From NCBI GenBank assembly GCA_027490095.1, contig JAIXYT010000051.1, positions 62,001-126,000 on the forward strand: DNA of 64,000 nt, written 5' to 3'. The stretch comes from Sphingomonadales bacterium. Lineage in GTDB: Bacteria > Pseudomonadota > Alphaproteobacteria > Sphingomonadales > Sphingomonadaceae. Positions 18,323 through 27,273 of the stretch are shown here, piece after piece (the stretch's first letter is position 1; every line of letters starts with the position of its first letter). The notes below the pieces were generated by a model. That model saw only the letters and a list, made by a program, of their open reading frames with translations, made no database searches and was not told the origin of the DNA. Position numbers and translations under genes: made by a program.

Positions 18323-19726
18323 ATGACGCTGGCGAACGACAAGACCGATCTCACACTCAGCGAGCGCGATGCCCGCTATTTGCTGCCGCACTACACCAAC
18401 CTCGCCAAACGGGCGAAGGCAGGTGGCGAAGTGGTCGAGCGCGGAGAGCGGGTGTACATCCACACTTCGCGCGGCAGGCGCATCCTGGACGCGTCATCGG
18501 GGATGTGGGCCGCGTCACTGGGCTTCAGCGAAGAGGGCCCGGTGGAGGCTGCAATCGCCCAGCTTCGCCGCTTTCCGTACTACCACTACGGCCTGGACAA
18601 GACCCACGAGCAGGCCGTGCGGCTTGCCGAGCGTCTGGCGGACCTGGTCCCGATCCGGGATGCCAAGGTGCATTTCGCGACGACCGGGTCAGAGGCAAAC
18701 GACTTCCTTGTGAAGTTCCTCTGGTATCGAAATGACGCATTGGGGCGGCCGCAAAAGACGAAGATGCTGGCCCATGTGGGTGCCTGGCACGGGTCTACGA
18801 TCGCCACCTGCTCCCTGAGCGGCATCGCGCGCTGTCACAACGGCTTCAATCTGCCGATACCAGGCTTCCTGCACCTGACTGCACCCAATCATTTCAAGAA
18901 TGCCCGGCCTGGCGAGGACGAGGCGGCGTTCGTCGAACGGCTGGCAGAAGAGTTGGAATCCGTCATTGCACGTGAAGGCGCGGACACGATCTGCGCCATG
19001 TTCGTCGAACCGGTGGGCGGGGCTGCGGGCGTCATCATTCCACCGCACGGATACTATTCGCGGATCCAGCAAATCCTGAGAAAGCATGATATCCTGCTCG
19101 TCGCGGACGAGATCATTACAGGTTTCGGACGAACTGGGGCGATGTTCGGCAGCCAGGCTGTGGGTATAGAGCCCGATGCAATGACATTCGCCAAGGGCTT
19201 CTCCGCCTCCTACGTGCCTGTTTCAGCCATGGCGCTTTCGCCTGCCATTCATGATGGCCTGCTTGCCGGCAGCGACAAGCACGGCTTCTTTGCCCATGGG
19301 TCGACCTTTGCCGGTCACCCCGTGGGATGCGCCGCCGCCTTGGCGACGCTCGAGGTGATCGAGCAGCAGAACCTGATCGAGAATGTCCGTGCGATGGGAG
19401 CGCGATTGGGGGAACGGCTGGCGGCCTATGCAGACCACCCCCGGGTCGGCCAGGTGCGCGGGATGGGGTTGATGTGGGCGATCGAACTGGTCGCCGACAA
19501 ACAGACGAGACGCCCGCTTCGGCATCCCGGTGCGACGGCAAACCAGCTGTCGGTCGAATGCGAAAAGCGCGATCTGATCATTCGGAACCTTGCAACCGGC
19601 GACACCGTCGCCTTTGCGCCGCCACTGATCATCAACGCAGCCGAAGTCGATGATGCCGTCGACCGCTTCGATGGCGCCTTCCGCGCGACCATGGACTGGA
19701 TCGATGCCCGTGGCTTCGCCGACTGA
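18323..19726 (+). CDS. Class III (omega) aminotransferase
   Basis: A 467-aa PLP fold-type I aminotransferase. Visible are 'TTGSEANDFLVKFLWYR', 'GAWHGSTIATCSLSG', 'ADEIITGFGRTGAMFG' and the PLP lysine K291 in 'FAKGFSASYVP'. Class III enzymes move amino groups to or from omega-amino acids, amines or beta-alanine-like substrates, usually with pyruvate as partner. ATG 18323 follows directly after operator site 5; a longer frame from 18224 would read through the operator and is not favoured. The gene is followed after 10 nt by a cytochrome P450. Confidence 0.88.
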   Translation: MTLANDKTDLTLSERDARYLLPHYTNLAKRAKAGGEVVERGERVYIHTSRGRRILDASSGMWAASLGFSEEGPVEAAIAQLRRFPYYHYGLDKTHEQAVRLAERLADLVPIRDAKVHFATTGSEANDFLVKFLWYRNDALGRPQKTKMLAHVGAWHGSTIATCSLSGIARCHNGFNLPIPGFLHLTAPNHFKNARPGEDEAAFVERLAEELESVIAREGADTICAMFVEPVGGAAGVIIPPHGYYSRIQQILRKHDILLVADEIITGFGRTGAMFGSQAVGIEPDAMTFAKGFSASYVPVSAMALSPAIHDGLLAGSDKHGFFAHGSTFAGHPVGCAAALATLEVIEQQNLIENVRAMGARLGERLAAYADHPRVGQVRGMGLMWAIELVADKQTRRPLRHPGATANQLSVECEKRDLIIRNLATGDTVAFAPPLIINAAEVDDAVDRFDGAFRATMDWIDARGFAD

Positions 19727-19736
19727 AAGGCAGTGG

Positions 19737-20876
19737 ATGGACCTCTCCATGCTGGAAGAGGATCCGTATCCTTTCTATTCGCGGCTGCGTGCGTCGGGGG
19801 CGCTTAGCTGGGTCGAGCCTCTTGGCATGTGGTGGGTGACAGACCATGCCATGTGTCGGCAGGTGCTGGCCGATCAGGAAACGTTCACCACCGATTGGCC
19901 GCAGTCTCTCATCTATCAGACCTTCGGCGCACAGATGCTTACCACTGGTGGGGACGTGCATCGCCGATACAGGGCGTCGGCGCAGGCTGCCTTCATGCCG
20001 CGCGCGATCCGGGATCACCTCGAGACCGGTATTGCCGATGCAGTGCATGTTCTGATCGCGGGGATGGCAGACGGGCCGGTTGAACTGCGATCGGCATTTG
20101 CCAGTAGGCTGCCGGTGCTCACTATCCTGCTTGCCTTTGGATTGCCCTTTGAAGCCGAGGCACGCCTGCGCCACTGGTACGACAGGTTCGAAGCAGCACT
20201 CGCGAATTTCGCCGGAGATCAGGCTGTTCGCTCGGCCGCCAGCGCCTGCGTGACCGAGTTTCATGACTGGATGGCCATGGAGATGGCCAGAGTGCGCGCC
20301 GGTGCGCCCAACACACGGCTGCTCGGATCGATGCTGCAAAGCGGACTGTCCGACGACGAGATCCGCCGCAACATGTTGATTACCTTCTTCGGCGGCATAT
20401 CGACCGTCGAAGCACTGATCCTGAATGCCGTTTGGGCCTTGGCGCATCACCCCGAGGCTCAGGCACGGGTCCGGGCGCAGCTGACCCTGATGTCTGCAGT
20501 CGTCGAGGAAACCATGCGCTGGCTTGCACCTGTCCAGTCGGCAACCCGTCAAGTGACGCAACAGACTACTCTGGCCGGAGTGACCCTGCCGAAGGGCGCC
20601 ATCGTCAACTGCATGCTTGGCGCCGCCAACCATGATCCCGCTGTCTTTCCGGATCCGGAGAGGTTCGACATCGATCGGCCGAATCTGGCCCAGCATCTGG
20701 GCTTCGCCACCGGCCCACACATGTGCATCGGCTTCCGGCTTGCAAGGGCGGAGGCATCGCTGGCGCTCGGAGCACTGTTCCGACGCTTTCCGCACTTCGA
20801 GATCGACCCGGACGAGAGCTGCCGGCCTACAGGCTTGGAATTCCGGCAACCGCGCCGACTGACCCTGCGGCGATAG
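19737..20876 (+). CDS. Cytochrome P450
   Basis: A 379-aa soluble bacterial P450. The haem loop is 'FATGPHMCIGFRLARAE' with C330 as thiolate ligand, and the ExxR motif is 'EETMR'. The I-helix reads 'ITFFGGISTVEAL', where the usual acidic residue before the conserved Thr is Ser, so proton delivery may differ from standard monooxygenases. The start ATG 19737 has AAAGG 6 nt upstream, overlapping the aminotransferase stop. No ferredoxin or ferredoxin reductase gene is adjacent, so redox partners must be elsewhere. It probably hydroxylates or dealkylates an island intermediate. Confidence 0.9.
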   Translation: MDLSMLEEDPYPFYSRLRASGALSWVEPLGMWWVTDHAMCRQVLADQETFTTDWPQSLIYQTFGAQMLTTGGDVHRRYRASAQAAFMPRAIRDHLETGIADAVHVLIAGMADGPVELRSAFASRLPVLTILLAFGLPFEAEARLRHWYDRFEAALANFAGDQAVRSAASACVTEFHDWMAMEMARVRAGAPNTRLLGSMLQSGLSDDEIRRNMLITFFGGISTVEALILNAVWALAHHPEAQARVRAQLTLMSAVVEETMRWLAPVQSATRQVTQQTTLAGVTLPKGAIVNCMLGAANHDPAVFPDPERFDIDRPNLAQHLGFATGPHMCIGFRLARAEASLALGALFRRFPHFEIDPDESCRPTGLEFRQPRRLTLRR

Positions 20877-20937
20877 TCAGGGCAGCTGACAGGCGCGGCC
20901 ATTTGGCACTGTCGCTTCCAGCAATGCAGGCAGAGTT

Positions 20938-20958
20938 GTATTGATCAATGATCTAAAA
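20938..20958. promoter_or_regulatory. Operator site 6
   Basis: TTGAT at 20941-20945, spacer CAATG, right arm ATCTAAAA. It lies between the P450 stop and the solute-binding protein start, 77 nt before the latter, where it would control the ten-gene plus-strand operon. Confidence 0.65.
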
Positions 20959-21035
20959 CTGTCCAACATGTGACACAAGGAGCACGCACCCCGACACGAT
21001 TCTCGGACGGACAGCAGGTTCAACGGAGATTTCTC

Positions 21036-21977
21036 ATGCGCTCGTATATTCCGGGGACCGATGTGGCGGGCAGCCGATGGCGCAATCCCGCAGCAAACGA
21101 CACCGCTGCGCCGCTATCGCGCGGAGAGTTCCTGTCGCTCGCTGCCGCATTGCTCGTCACCGGTTGCTCGGGGTCGGATAGCAAGAGCGCTGCTACAGCC
21201 CTGCCGGCCGACGCATCGAGGCTCGATATTGTGATCGCGCGGGACAAGCTGATCGTCGGGACCTATAGTACATCGCCGCCTCTGGCTTTCATCAACCCGG
21301 ACGGAGAGCTTGCCGGGTTCGAGATCGACCTCGCACGCGCGATTGCGAAGGACCTTCTCGGCGATTCCGAGAAGGTGGAATTCGTCGTCCTGAACGCAGC
21401 TGGCCGGTTTCCAGCGGTCTTGACCGGCAAGATCGACTTCGGCCTTTGTTCGACTTCGATCACCGGAGACAGGGCAGCGCGAGTGGCGTTCACGCCGCCT
21501 TATCTCGACACGGGGGGCACAGTGATCGCGCGGAGAGACGCCGGACTGACCCATGTCCGCCAGCTCAACGACCCCCGCTTCACCTATGCCCTGCTCAACA
21601 ATCCCGGCTCGATCGAACGGGCCGAACAGGAATTGCCGCGCGCCAAGACAATCGTCCTCGACAACCCGGCAGCCATTCTACTGGCGACCAAAGTGGGCCG
21701 TGCAACGGCGTTCAACATCGACCGGGCAATCGCCCATCAGTACGTCGCCGACAATCCGGATCTGATGCTGCTGGATACCAGCGGGACTGTCTACAACCAC
21801 GTGTCGGGCAATGCCATCTTCCTGAAGCCCGGCGACTTCAAATGGTGGCTCTTCCTCAGCACGTGGATGAACGAGCTGCGCGGTGGGTCGCGTTATGCCC
21901 AGTATCGGACCCTTTACTTGCGGTGGTTCGATAAGGAGCCGCCCCCTCAACGCTTCTACGATGTCAGTCGATACTGA
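21036..21977 (+). CDS. Amino-acid ABC transporter substrate-binding lipoprotein (family 3)
   Basis: A 313-aa family-3 solute-binding protein. The N-terminus has 'LSRGEFLSLAAALLVTGC', ending in a lipobox Cys, so it is predicted to be lipid-anchored at the periplasmic face of the inner membrane. 'SPPLAFINPDGELAGFEIDLARAIA' and 'GKIDFGLCSTSITGDRAARVAFTPPY' are family hallmarks. ATG 21036 has GGAG a few nt upstream; a longer frame from 20970 would place extra residues before the signal. Together with the next three genes it makes a complete polar amino-acid uptake system. Confidence 0.9.
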   Translation: MRSYIPGTDVAGSRWRNPAANDTAAPLSRGEFLSLAAALLVTGCSGSDSKSAATALPADASRLDIVIARDKLIVGTYSTSPPLAFINPDGELAGFEIDLARAIAKDLLGDSEKVEFVVLNAAGRFPAVLTGKIDFGLCSTSITGDRAARVAFTPPYLDTGGTVIARRDAGLTHVRQLNDPRFTYALLNNPGSIERAEQELPRAKTIVLDNPAAILLATKVGRATAFNIDRAIAHQYVADNPDLMLLDTSGTVYNHVSGNAIFLKPGDFKWWLFLSTWMNELRGGSRYAQYRTLYLRWFDKEPPPQRFYDVSRY

Positions 21978-21979
21978 CG

Positions 21980-22630
21980 ATGTTCGACGTCCGCTTCATC
22001 GAACGGGTGCTTCCGGCGCTGCTTGACGGTCTGTGGATCACGCTTGCCATCGCCTTCCTCGCCTTCGCTATTGCAGTGCCCTGGGGCCTTTGTGCCGCCA
22101 TCCTCCACCGGCGGGGCGGTCTGGCCGCTGCACTGACCGGAGGCTATGTTCAGCTGGTCCGCAACACGCCGGTGCTGATCCAGCTCTATCTTGTCTATTA
22201 CGGGTTGCCGATGGCGGGCATCATGCTCTCGGCCTTCGCGTGCGGCGTACTGGTCCTAGCCTTTCAGACCGGCGGATATGCTGCCGAAATCTTCCGAGGT
22301 TCCCTGGCCTCGATTTCTGTGCGGCAGTTCGAGGCAGCGAGCGCACTCGGCATGGCCCCCTTCGCGCGCTGGAGGCACGTGATCCTTCCGCAACTGTTTC
22401 TGCGCAGCTTGCCCGCACTCACGAATCAGGCGGCAACGATCATCAAGGACACGGCCCAGGTCGGTGTCATTGCGGTCATGGACATGAACAAGGTCGGCCA
22501 GATCTGGCTGGAGAAATCCGGCAACCCATTCGATGTCTTCATCGCCCTGGCCGCGGTCTATCTGGTCGTGACCACAGTGGTAGGGCTGGCCGGGAGGCTG
22601 ATCGAGCGTCGGCTGTCGTTCGTCCAATGA
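21980..22630 (+). CDS. Amino-acid ABC transporter permease 1
   Basis: A 216-aa His/Glu/Gln/Arg-type inner-membrane permease with about five hydrophobic helices. The EAA loop reads 'QFEAASALGMAPFARWRHVILPQ', the contact site for the ATPase. It begins 2 nt after the binding-protein stop and ends with ATGA overlap into permease 2. The Gly-Asn rich 'GYVQLVRNTPVLIQLYLVYYGLP' segment is typical. Confidence 0.9.
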   Translation: MFDVRFIERVLPALLDGLWITLAIAFLAFAIAVPWGLCAAILHRRGGLAAALTGGYVQLVRNTPVLIQLYLVYYGLPMAGIMLSAFACGVLVLAFQTGGYAAEIFRGSLASISVRQFEAASALGMAPFARWRHVILPQLFLRSLPALTNQAATIIKDTAQVGVIAVMDMNKVGQIWLEKSGNPFDVFIALAAVYLVVTTVVGLAGRLIERRLSFVQ

Positions 22631-23259
22631 GTGTCGCTCTCGAAAATCTGCCCTACCTGCTGCGCGGCGCCGGCATGACTGTCCTGCTGTCGGTTGCCGC
22701 CGCCGTCCCCGCGACGCTGGCCGGCCTCTGCATGGCGCTGGCAAGGCGAAGGACGCCTTGGCTCGGCTCTCTGCTGGATGGCTGGCTCTTTCTGATGCGC
22801 GGCATTCCCCTCATCGTGCTCCTGGTCTTCGTCTACTTCCTTCTGCCGCGCACAGGTCTAGATCTCCCACCCTTCTGGGGCGTCACCCTTGTGCTTGCGG
22901 CCTACTATGCCGCTTTCATGAGCGAAGTGTTTCGAGCGGGCTTCGATGCCTTGCCGAACGCCCAGTGGGAGGCGGGCCGCAGCCTTGGTCTCTCGGAACC
23001 GTTGCTGCTTTTTCATGTGATCGGTCCGCAGGCCCTTCGGGTGGCACTCCCGGCACACCTCAACCTGTGCGCCAGTCTGATCAAGGGCACCTCCCTCGCA
23101 TCGGTAATCGGGCTCTGGGAACTGACGCTTGCCAGTCTCGAGGTGGTGGAGCGAACGCTTGCGCCCTTTCCGATCTTTCTCAGCGCCGCTGGCATCTACT
23201 TCACGATCTGCTTTGCCCTGGACCGTCTGGCACGGCGCCTGGAGGTCGCGAATGGCTGA
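22627..23259 (+). CDS. Amino-acid ABC transporter permease 2
   Basis: A 210-aa permease paralogous to the preceding gene. 'LFLMRGIPLIVLLVFVYFLLP' and the EAA loop 'QWEAGRSLGLSEPLLLFHVIGPQ' are visible. The start ATG 22627 overlaps the permease 1 stop as ATGA; an open frame extending back to 22033 is a shadow. Two different permeases imply a heterodimeric membrane domain. Confidence 0.9.
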   Translation: MSVALENLPYLLRGAGMTVLLSVAAAVPATLAGLCMALARRRTPWLGSLLDGWLFLMRGIPLIVLLVFVYFLLPRTGLDLPPFWGVTLVLAAYYAAFMSEVFRAGFDALPNAQWEAGRSLGLSEPLLLFHVIGPQALRVALPAHLNLCASLIKGTSLASVIGLWELTLASLEVVERTLAPFPIFLSAAGIYFTICFALDRLARRLEVANG

Positions 23260-24040
23260 ACCCATGCTGCGCCTCGATAGCATTGAAAAGCGCTTCGGTG
23301 AGGTCGACATCCTTCGGGGCGTATCGCTGGATGTTCAGCGTGGCGAAGCAGTTGTGCTGATCGGCCCTTCCGGTTCCGGCAAGACCACCCTGCTTCGCTG
23401 CATCAACATGCTGGAGGATTATCACGCCGGCTCCGTCAGCCTGGATGGCGCTCCCGTGGGGTATCGCCTCGAGGGCAGAGAGCGCATCCGGATGCGGGAC
23501 AGCGAACTGGCTGCGGTCCGCGCTGACATCGGCATTGTCTTCCAAAGCTACAATCTCTTCCCCCACATGACAGTGCTCGCCAACATCATGTTGGCACCGA
23601 TGAAGGTGAGGAAACTATCCCGCGATGAGGCCGAGGCCCGAGCCCGGGATCTGCTGTTGCTGATGGGGCTAGCAGACAAGGCTGATCTGCATCCGGCACA
23701 GCTTTCGGGTGGGCAGCAGCAGCGCGTCGCAATTGCGCGAGCACTGGCGATGCGCCCGAAGATCATGCTCTTCGACGAGGTCACCTCAGCGCTCGATCCC
23801 GAGCGGGTTGCCGAGGTTCTGACTGCGATGCGCCAGCTCGCCAGCGAAGGCATGACGATGGTGGTTGTCACCCACGAAATGGCGTTCGCGCGCGATGTGG
23901 CCGACCGGGTCGTCTTCATGGAAGGCGGCCTTATCGTGGAGCAGGGGCCGCCACAGCAACTGTTCGGCAATCCCGCGGCCGAACGGACTCGCCAATTTCT
24001 CGGTCGCTTCATGAATGCAGAGGGGCGGACATGCGGCTGA
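23252..24040 (+). CDS. Amino-acid ABC transporter ATP-binding protein
   Basis: A 262-aa ABC ATPase. Walker A is 'GPSGSGKTT', the Q-loop 'IVFQSYNLFPHM', the signature 'LSGGQQQR' and Walker B 'IMLFDEVTSALDPE', followed by the H-loop 'VVVTHEMAFA'. This is the GlnQ-like polar amino-acid type. The start ATG 23252 overlaps the permease 2 end by 8 nt. The gene overlaps the following PLP enzyme gene by 10 nt, tying uptake and first catabolic steps into one transcript. Confidence 0.93.
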   Translation: MAEPMLRLDSIEKRFGEVDILRGVSLDVQRGEAVVLIGPSGSGKTTLLRCINMLEDYHAGSVSLDGAPVGYRLEGRERIRMRDSELAAVRADIGIVFQSYNLFPHMTVLANIMLAPMKVRKLSRDEAEARARDLLLLMGLADKADLHPAQLSGGQQQRVAIARALAMRPKIMLFDEVTSALDPERVAEVLTAMRQLASEGMTMVVVTHEMAFARDVADRVVFMEGGLIVEQGPPQQLFGNPAAERTRQFLGRFMNAEGRTCG

Positions 24041-25455
24041 TTGGAGGCGATCCCTATGCGGCGCTTGGCGTGCGTCCCTTCATCAACGCGGCCGGCGCAA
24101 GAACACTTCACGGCGGCGCGCCAGTCGACCGGCGGGTGCGGGCAGCGATGGACCGGGCCGCCGACGCCCATGTCGATCTCGACGAGCTGATGGCGGCAGC
24201 ATCCCGCCGACTTGCTGGAATGACAGGCGCACAGGCAGGCGTCGTTACTGCGGGCGCGGCGGCCGGCCTTGCGATGGCGGCAGCCGCTTGCATTTTCGGA
24301 CGTGATCCCGTCCGCGTGCTCGGGCCGCGTGGCGGCGCCCGGCAAAGCGATGTCCTTGTCCCGCGTGGCCAGCGCTTTGCCTATGATCCCGCCTACCGGC
24401 TTGCAGGCGGACAAATCGTGGAAGTGTCGGACGAGGCGGAACTGATGGCTGCGCTCCCGCGTGCTGCCCTGATAGCTCTGCTGGGTCATAGCGCAGACAC
24501 CGGGCCCCTTCCTTTCGAGCGCCTGCGCCGCGTTGCACCTGAAACACCCATCGTTGTCGATGCGGCGGCAGAGCCCCTTGCCCTGCCTGAGCGATGGACC
24601 GGCCGGGGCGCAGATCTGGTGATCTATTCCGGTGGGAAGTTGCTGGCCGGCCCACAGGGCACAGGATTGCTTCTTGGCCGTGCCGATCTGGTGGAAGCGG
24701 CCTGGCGGCATGCGGCGCCACACCTGGCACCGCTGCGGGTCTGCAAGGTCACCAAGGAAGAAATCGTCGGGTTGCTTGCCGCGCTCGACCTGTGGGCTGC
24801 GCGCGATCCCGAGGCGCAGCGGTCGCATTGGGACCGGACGATCAGTGCCATCGCCGAAGGTCTTCCAGATCTGCGGCCTGAGTATATTGCGCCGATGCCG
24901 GGCGGCATCGTGCCGAGGCTCAGGCTCCACCTCGATCCAAGAACCATGATCGATGGGCCGACCCTGTGGCAGCGCCTTGACGCAGGAACTCCGCGTGTTG
25001 TGCTGCGCGAACTGGGCGCTCGTGACTGGCACGTGGAGATCGACCCGTTCTGCCTGCAGTCAGACGAAGTCGACAAGCTTATTGGCGCGATCCAAAGTGC
25101 CGTCACGCTCCCGCCACCTCCGACTGCACAGCAGTGGTCCGCTCCGCCGGGTCAATGGCGCTACGTGATTGCGGACCTGACGGGAACCATCTGGCTGAAG
25201 CCCGATGGAACGGGCCACCACAGCTCGTCAGAGATGTCCGGCCCGGCTCGCGCCACACCGACGGGAGTTCTTCTTGCGACCGACGTCGACGGTCAGATCG
25301 CCACTTACAGGCTCCATGTCCAGCACGCGAACGGTGCAGAGCTTTGCGGCTGGGCAGCGCTCGGAACATCCCGCTTCGACGACGATGGCCCCGACCGCAG
25401 CGCAGACCAATTTGGCATCCAAACTTTTACCCTCATCCGACAGGACGATGAATGA
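24031..25455 (+). CDS. SelA-like PLP enzyme with extra C-terminal domain
   Basis: A 474-aa protein. The first about 360 residues resemble the SelA / D-glucosaminate-6-phosphate ammonia-lyase branch of PLP fold-type I enzymes, with 'FINAAGARTLHGG', 'GVVTAGAAAGLAMAAAAC' and the likely PLP lysine in 'YSGGKLLAGPQGTG'. The last about 110 residues ('QWRYVIADLTGTIWLKP' onward) form an extra domain that I do not recognise. No selenocysteine genes are present, so a beta-elimination/ammonia-lyase role is more likely than selenium transfer. It overlaps the ATPase gene upstream and the cyclodeaminase gene downstream (ATGA). Confidence 0.75.
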   Translation: MRLIGGDPYAALGVRPFINAAGARTLHGGAPVDRRVRAAMDRAADAHVDLDELMAAASRRLAGMTGAQAGVVTAGAAAGLAMAAAACIFGRDPVRVLGPRGGARQSDVLVPRGQRFAYDPAYRLAGGQIVEVSDEAELMAALPRAALIALLGHSADTGPLPFERLRRVAPETPIVVDAAAEPLALPERWTGRGADLVIYSGGKLLAGPQGTGLLLGRADLVEAAWRHAAPHLAPLRVCKVTKEEIVGLLAALDLWAARDPEAQRSHWDRTISAIAEGLPDLRPEYIAPMPGGIVPRLRLHLDPRTMIDGPTLWQRLDAGTPRVVLRELGARDWHVEIDPFCLQSDEVDKLIGAIQSAVTLPPPPTAQQWSAPPGQWRYVIADLTGTIWLKPDGTGHHSSSEMSGPARATPTGVLLATDVDGQIATYRLHVQHANGAELCGWAALGTSRFDDDGPDRSADQFGIQTFTLIRQDDE

Positions 25456-26441
25456 CAGCCAGGCTTCTTGTCCTTGGCCGCGATGCAATCCGCGACCTGC
25501 TGCCCATGTCACGCTGCATTGCCCTGATGCGCGATGCCATGGTGTTGGCGATCCATCCCGAAGCTCAGCTCCCGCTGCGCCGGGGCACTCCGATTCCGGG
25601 CACTGCAAACATCCTCAGCATCATGCCGGGCAGCCTGCCGGCGGACGATTGCATCGGCGCCAAGGTGATCACCGTCTTCCCTGGAAACTTCGACCACGGG
25701 CGCCCTTCGCATCAAGGCGGCGTCCTGATCTTCGACCAGCCGACAGGTCGGCCTCTGGCGCTGTTTGATGCGGGCGAGATCACGGCCATCCGGACGGCAG
25801 CGGCAAGCGCCCTTGCAACCGACCTCCTCGCCCGACCCGATGCGCAGGTCCTCACGATCTGCGGCTATGGCGAACAGGCCGGGCAGCATCTGGTCAGCAT
25901 GCAGTGTGTTCGAAACCTGTCGGAGGTGCGGATCTGGGGCCGCTCCATCGACCCGGCAGAGGCATTTGTTCGACGTTTGCAGCCTGGCACGACAGTTCCC
26001 ATGCGAGCGGTTCCAGACCTCGGTACGGCGCTCGAGGGCGCGGACATAGTGTGCACGACGACAGCTTCGACCGAGGCATGGCTTCCCGGCGCGCTGCTCC
26101 GCCCGGGCATGCATCTGAATCTTGTTGGCTCAAGCAGCGCTGCCGAGCGTGAGGCCGATGACGAGGTGGTGACGCGCGGACGCATCTATGTCGATCTGAT
26201 GGCCTCGACGATGGCACAGGCAGGCGAAATCCTTGCATGCATCGAACAGGGTCTGATCACCCAATCCCACATCGTCGGCGCCATCGGCAGCCTCATCGAG
26301 GGCCGCATCGCGGGTCGGCAGAGCGCCGACGACATCACCGTTTACAAGTCGCTTGGCATCGCCGCCCAGGATCTTGTCAGCACTGCATGGCTCTATCGCG
26401 AGGCCAGCCGCCGAAATGCCGGCGTCTGGGTCGAATTCTGA
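25452..26441 (+). CDS. Ornithine cyclodeaminase / mu-crystallin family enzyme
   Basis: A 329-aa member of the OCD/mu-crystallin family, which contains ornithine cyclodeaminases, alanine dehydrogenases and imine reductases. 'ALFDAGEITAIRTAAASALAT' and the Rossmann segment 'VLTICGYGEQAGQHL' are diagnostic. It acts on amino acids or cyclic imines with NAD(P). The start ATG 25452 overlaps the SelA-like stop. Substrate specificity inside this family cannot be read from sequence alone. Confidence 0.85.
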   Translation: MTARLLVLGRDAIRDLLPMSRCIALMRDAMVLAIHPEAQLPLRRGTPIPGTANILSIMPGSLPADDCIGAKVITVFPGNFDHGRPSHQGGVLIFDQPTGRPLALFDAGEITAIRTAAASALATDLLARPDAQVLTICGYGEQAGQHLVSMQCVRNLSEVRIWGRSIDPAEAFVRRLQPGTTVPMRAVPDLGTALEGADIVCTTTASTEAWLPGALLRPGMHLNLVGSSSAAEREADDEVVTRGRIYVDLMASTMAQAGEILACIEQGLITQSHIVGAIGSLIEGRIAGRQSADDITVYKSLGIAAQDLVSTAWLYREASRRNAGVWVEF

Positions 26442-26460
26442 TGAAGGACGGAGTTGCCCG

Positions 26461-27273
26461 ATGCCTGCCATAAAGCCTCTGCCGCCACTCGACCCGGCCA
26501 TGGATGCAAGTCGCAACCATTACTGGACCTATCATTCGCTGGACACGTTGCTTGCCTGCAAGAAGCCGCTGACAGCCGCCAAGGACGAGGATCTGTTCAT
26601 CGCGGTCCACCAGATTTGCGAACTGGCCTTTCACCAGATGATCATCGACCTCGGGCGCACCCTCGATGCTTTTCGGGTCGCTCTGGGCGATGCGCGGCGC
26701 CCGATAGGCCCGACGGCCGAGGCGGTCTATTTCCTCGAGCGGGTCAACCGGATGTGGAGCAGCGTCAACGCGACGATGCCGATCCTGACGACCATGCGCG
26801 CCTTCGCCGAGTTTCGAACATCCATCGGCCCGACTTCCGGCTTCCAGTCTGCCCAATTCCGCCGGCTGGAGATCATGTCGGGCATTCGAAGCATCTATTG
26901 GCAAGGCGCGACTGCCGATGCCGCCGGCAAGGTGCATGTCGCGGAAAGCATGTTCGACGAAGTCTATGGCGACCAGATCAACGACTGGTTTGCTGCCTAT
27001 GCGGACCATAGTCTCAAGACCTATTGCGACAGGCTGCTCGCGCGGGCGGATCTCTCGACCCTGCAGGTCGACCGGCACGCGCGCCCCCTGCTGCGCCGAC
27101 TTCAATCCTATGACCGCGCCCAGTTGGCTTTCCACAGGCTGCACCTCGGGCTGGCGGTTTCGCAGCTGAAGAAGGTCGGGGTGGCAGTCGGCACCGGCGG
27201 CACCAGCCCACGAACATACCTTGCGAAATACGAGACTCTGGCAGCCCCGCTGTTCCCGGAGCTGGCCGGTTGA
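26461..27273 (+). CDS. Tryptophan 2,3-dioxygenase family haem protein (divergent)
   Basis: A 270-aa TDO-fold protein. The family pattern is clear: 'YWTYHSLDTLLACKKPL', 'KDEDLFIAVHQICELAF', 'GFQSAQFRRLE' (R134 would bind the substrate carboxylate), and 'FHRLHLGLAVSQLKK' then 'GTGGTSPRTYL', with H228 at the place of the proximal haem ligand. The distal His of canonical TDO (in an 'HDE' motif) is K41 here. It is therefore a haem enzyme of altered chemistry or substrate, not an assured tryptophan dioxygenase. ATG 26461 has GGAG about 9 nt upstream. No kynurenine-pathway gene is nearby. Confidence 0.8.
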   Translation: MPAIKPLPPLDPAMDASRNHYWTYHSLDTLLACKKPLTAAKDEDLFIAVHQICELAFHQMIIDLGRTLDAFRVALGDARRPIGPTAEAVYFLERVNRMWSSVNATMPILTTMRAFAEFRTSIGPTSGFQSAQFRRLEIMSGIRSIYWQGATADAAGKVHVAESMFDEVYGDQINDWFAAYADHSLKTYCDRLLARADLSTLQVDRHARPLLRRLQSYDRAQLAFHRLHLGLAVSQLKKVGVAVGTGGTSPRTYLAKYETLAAPLFPELAG

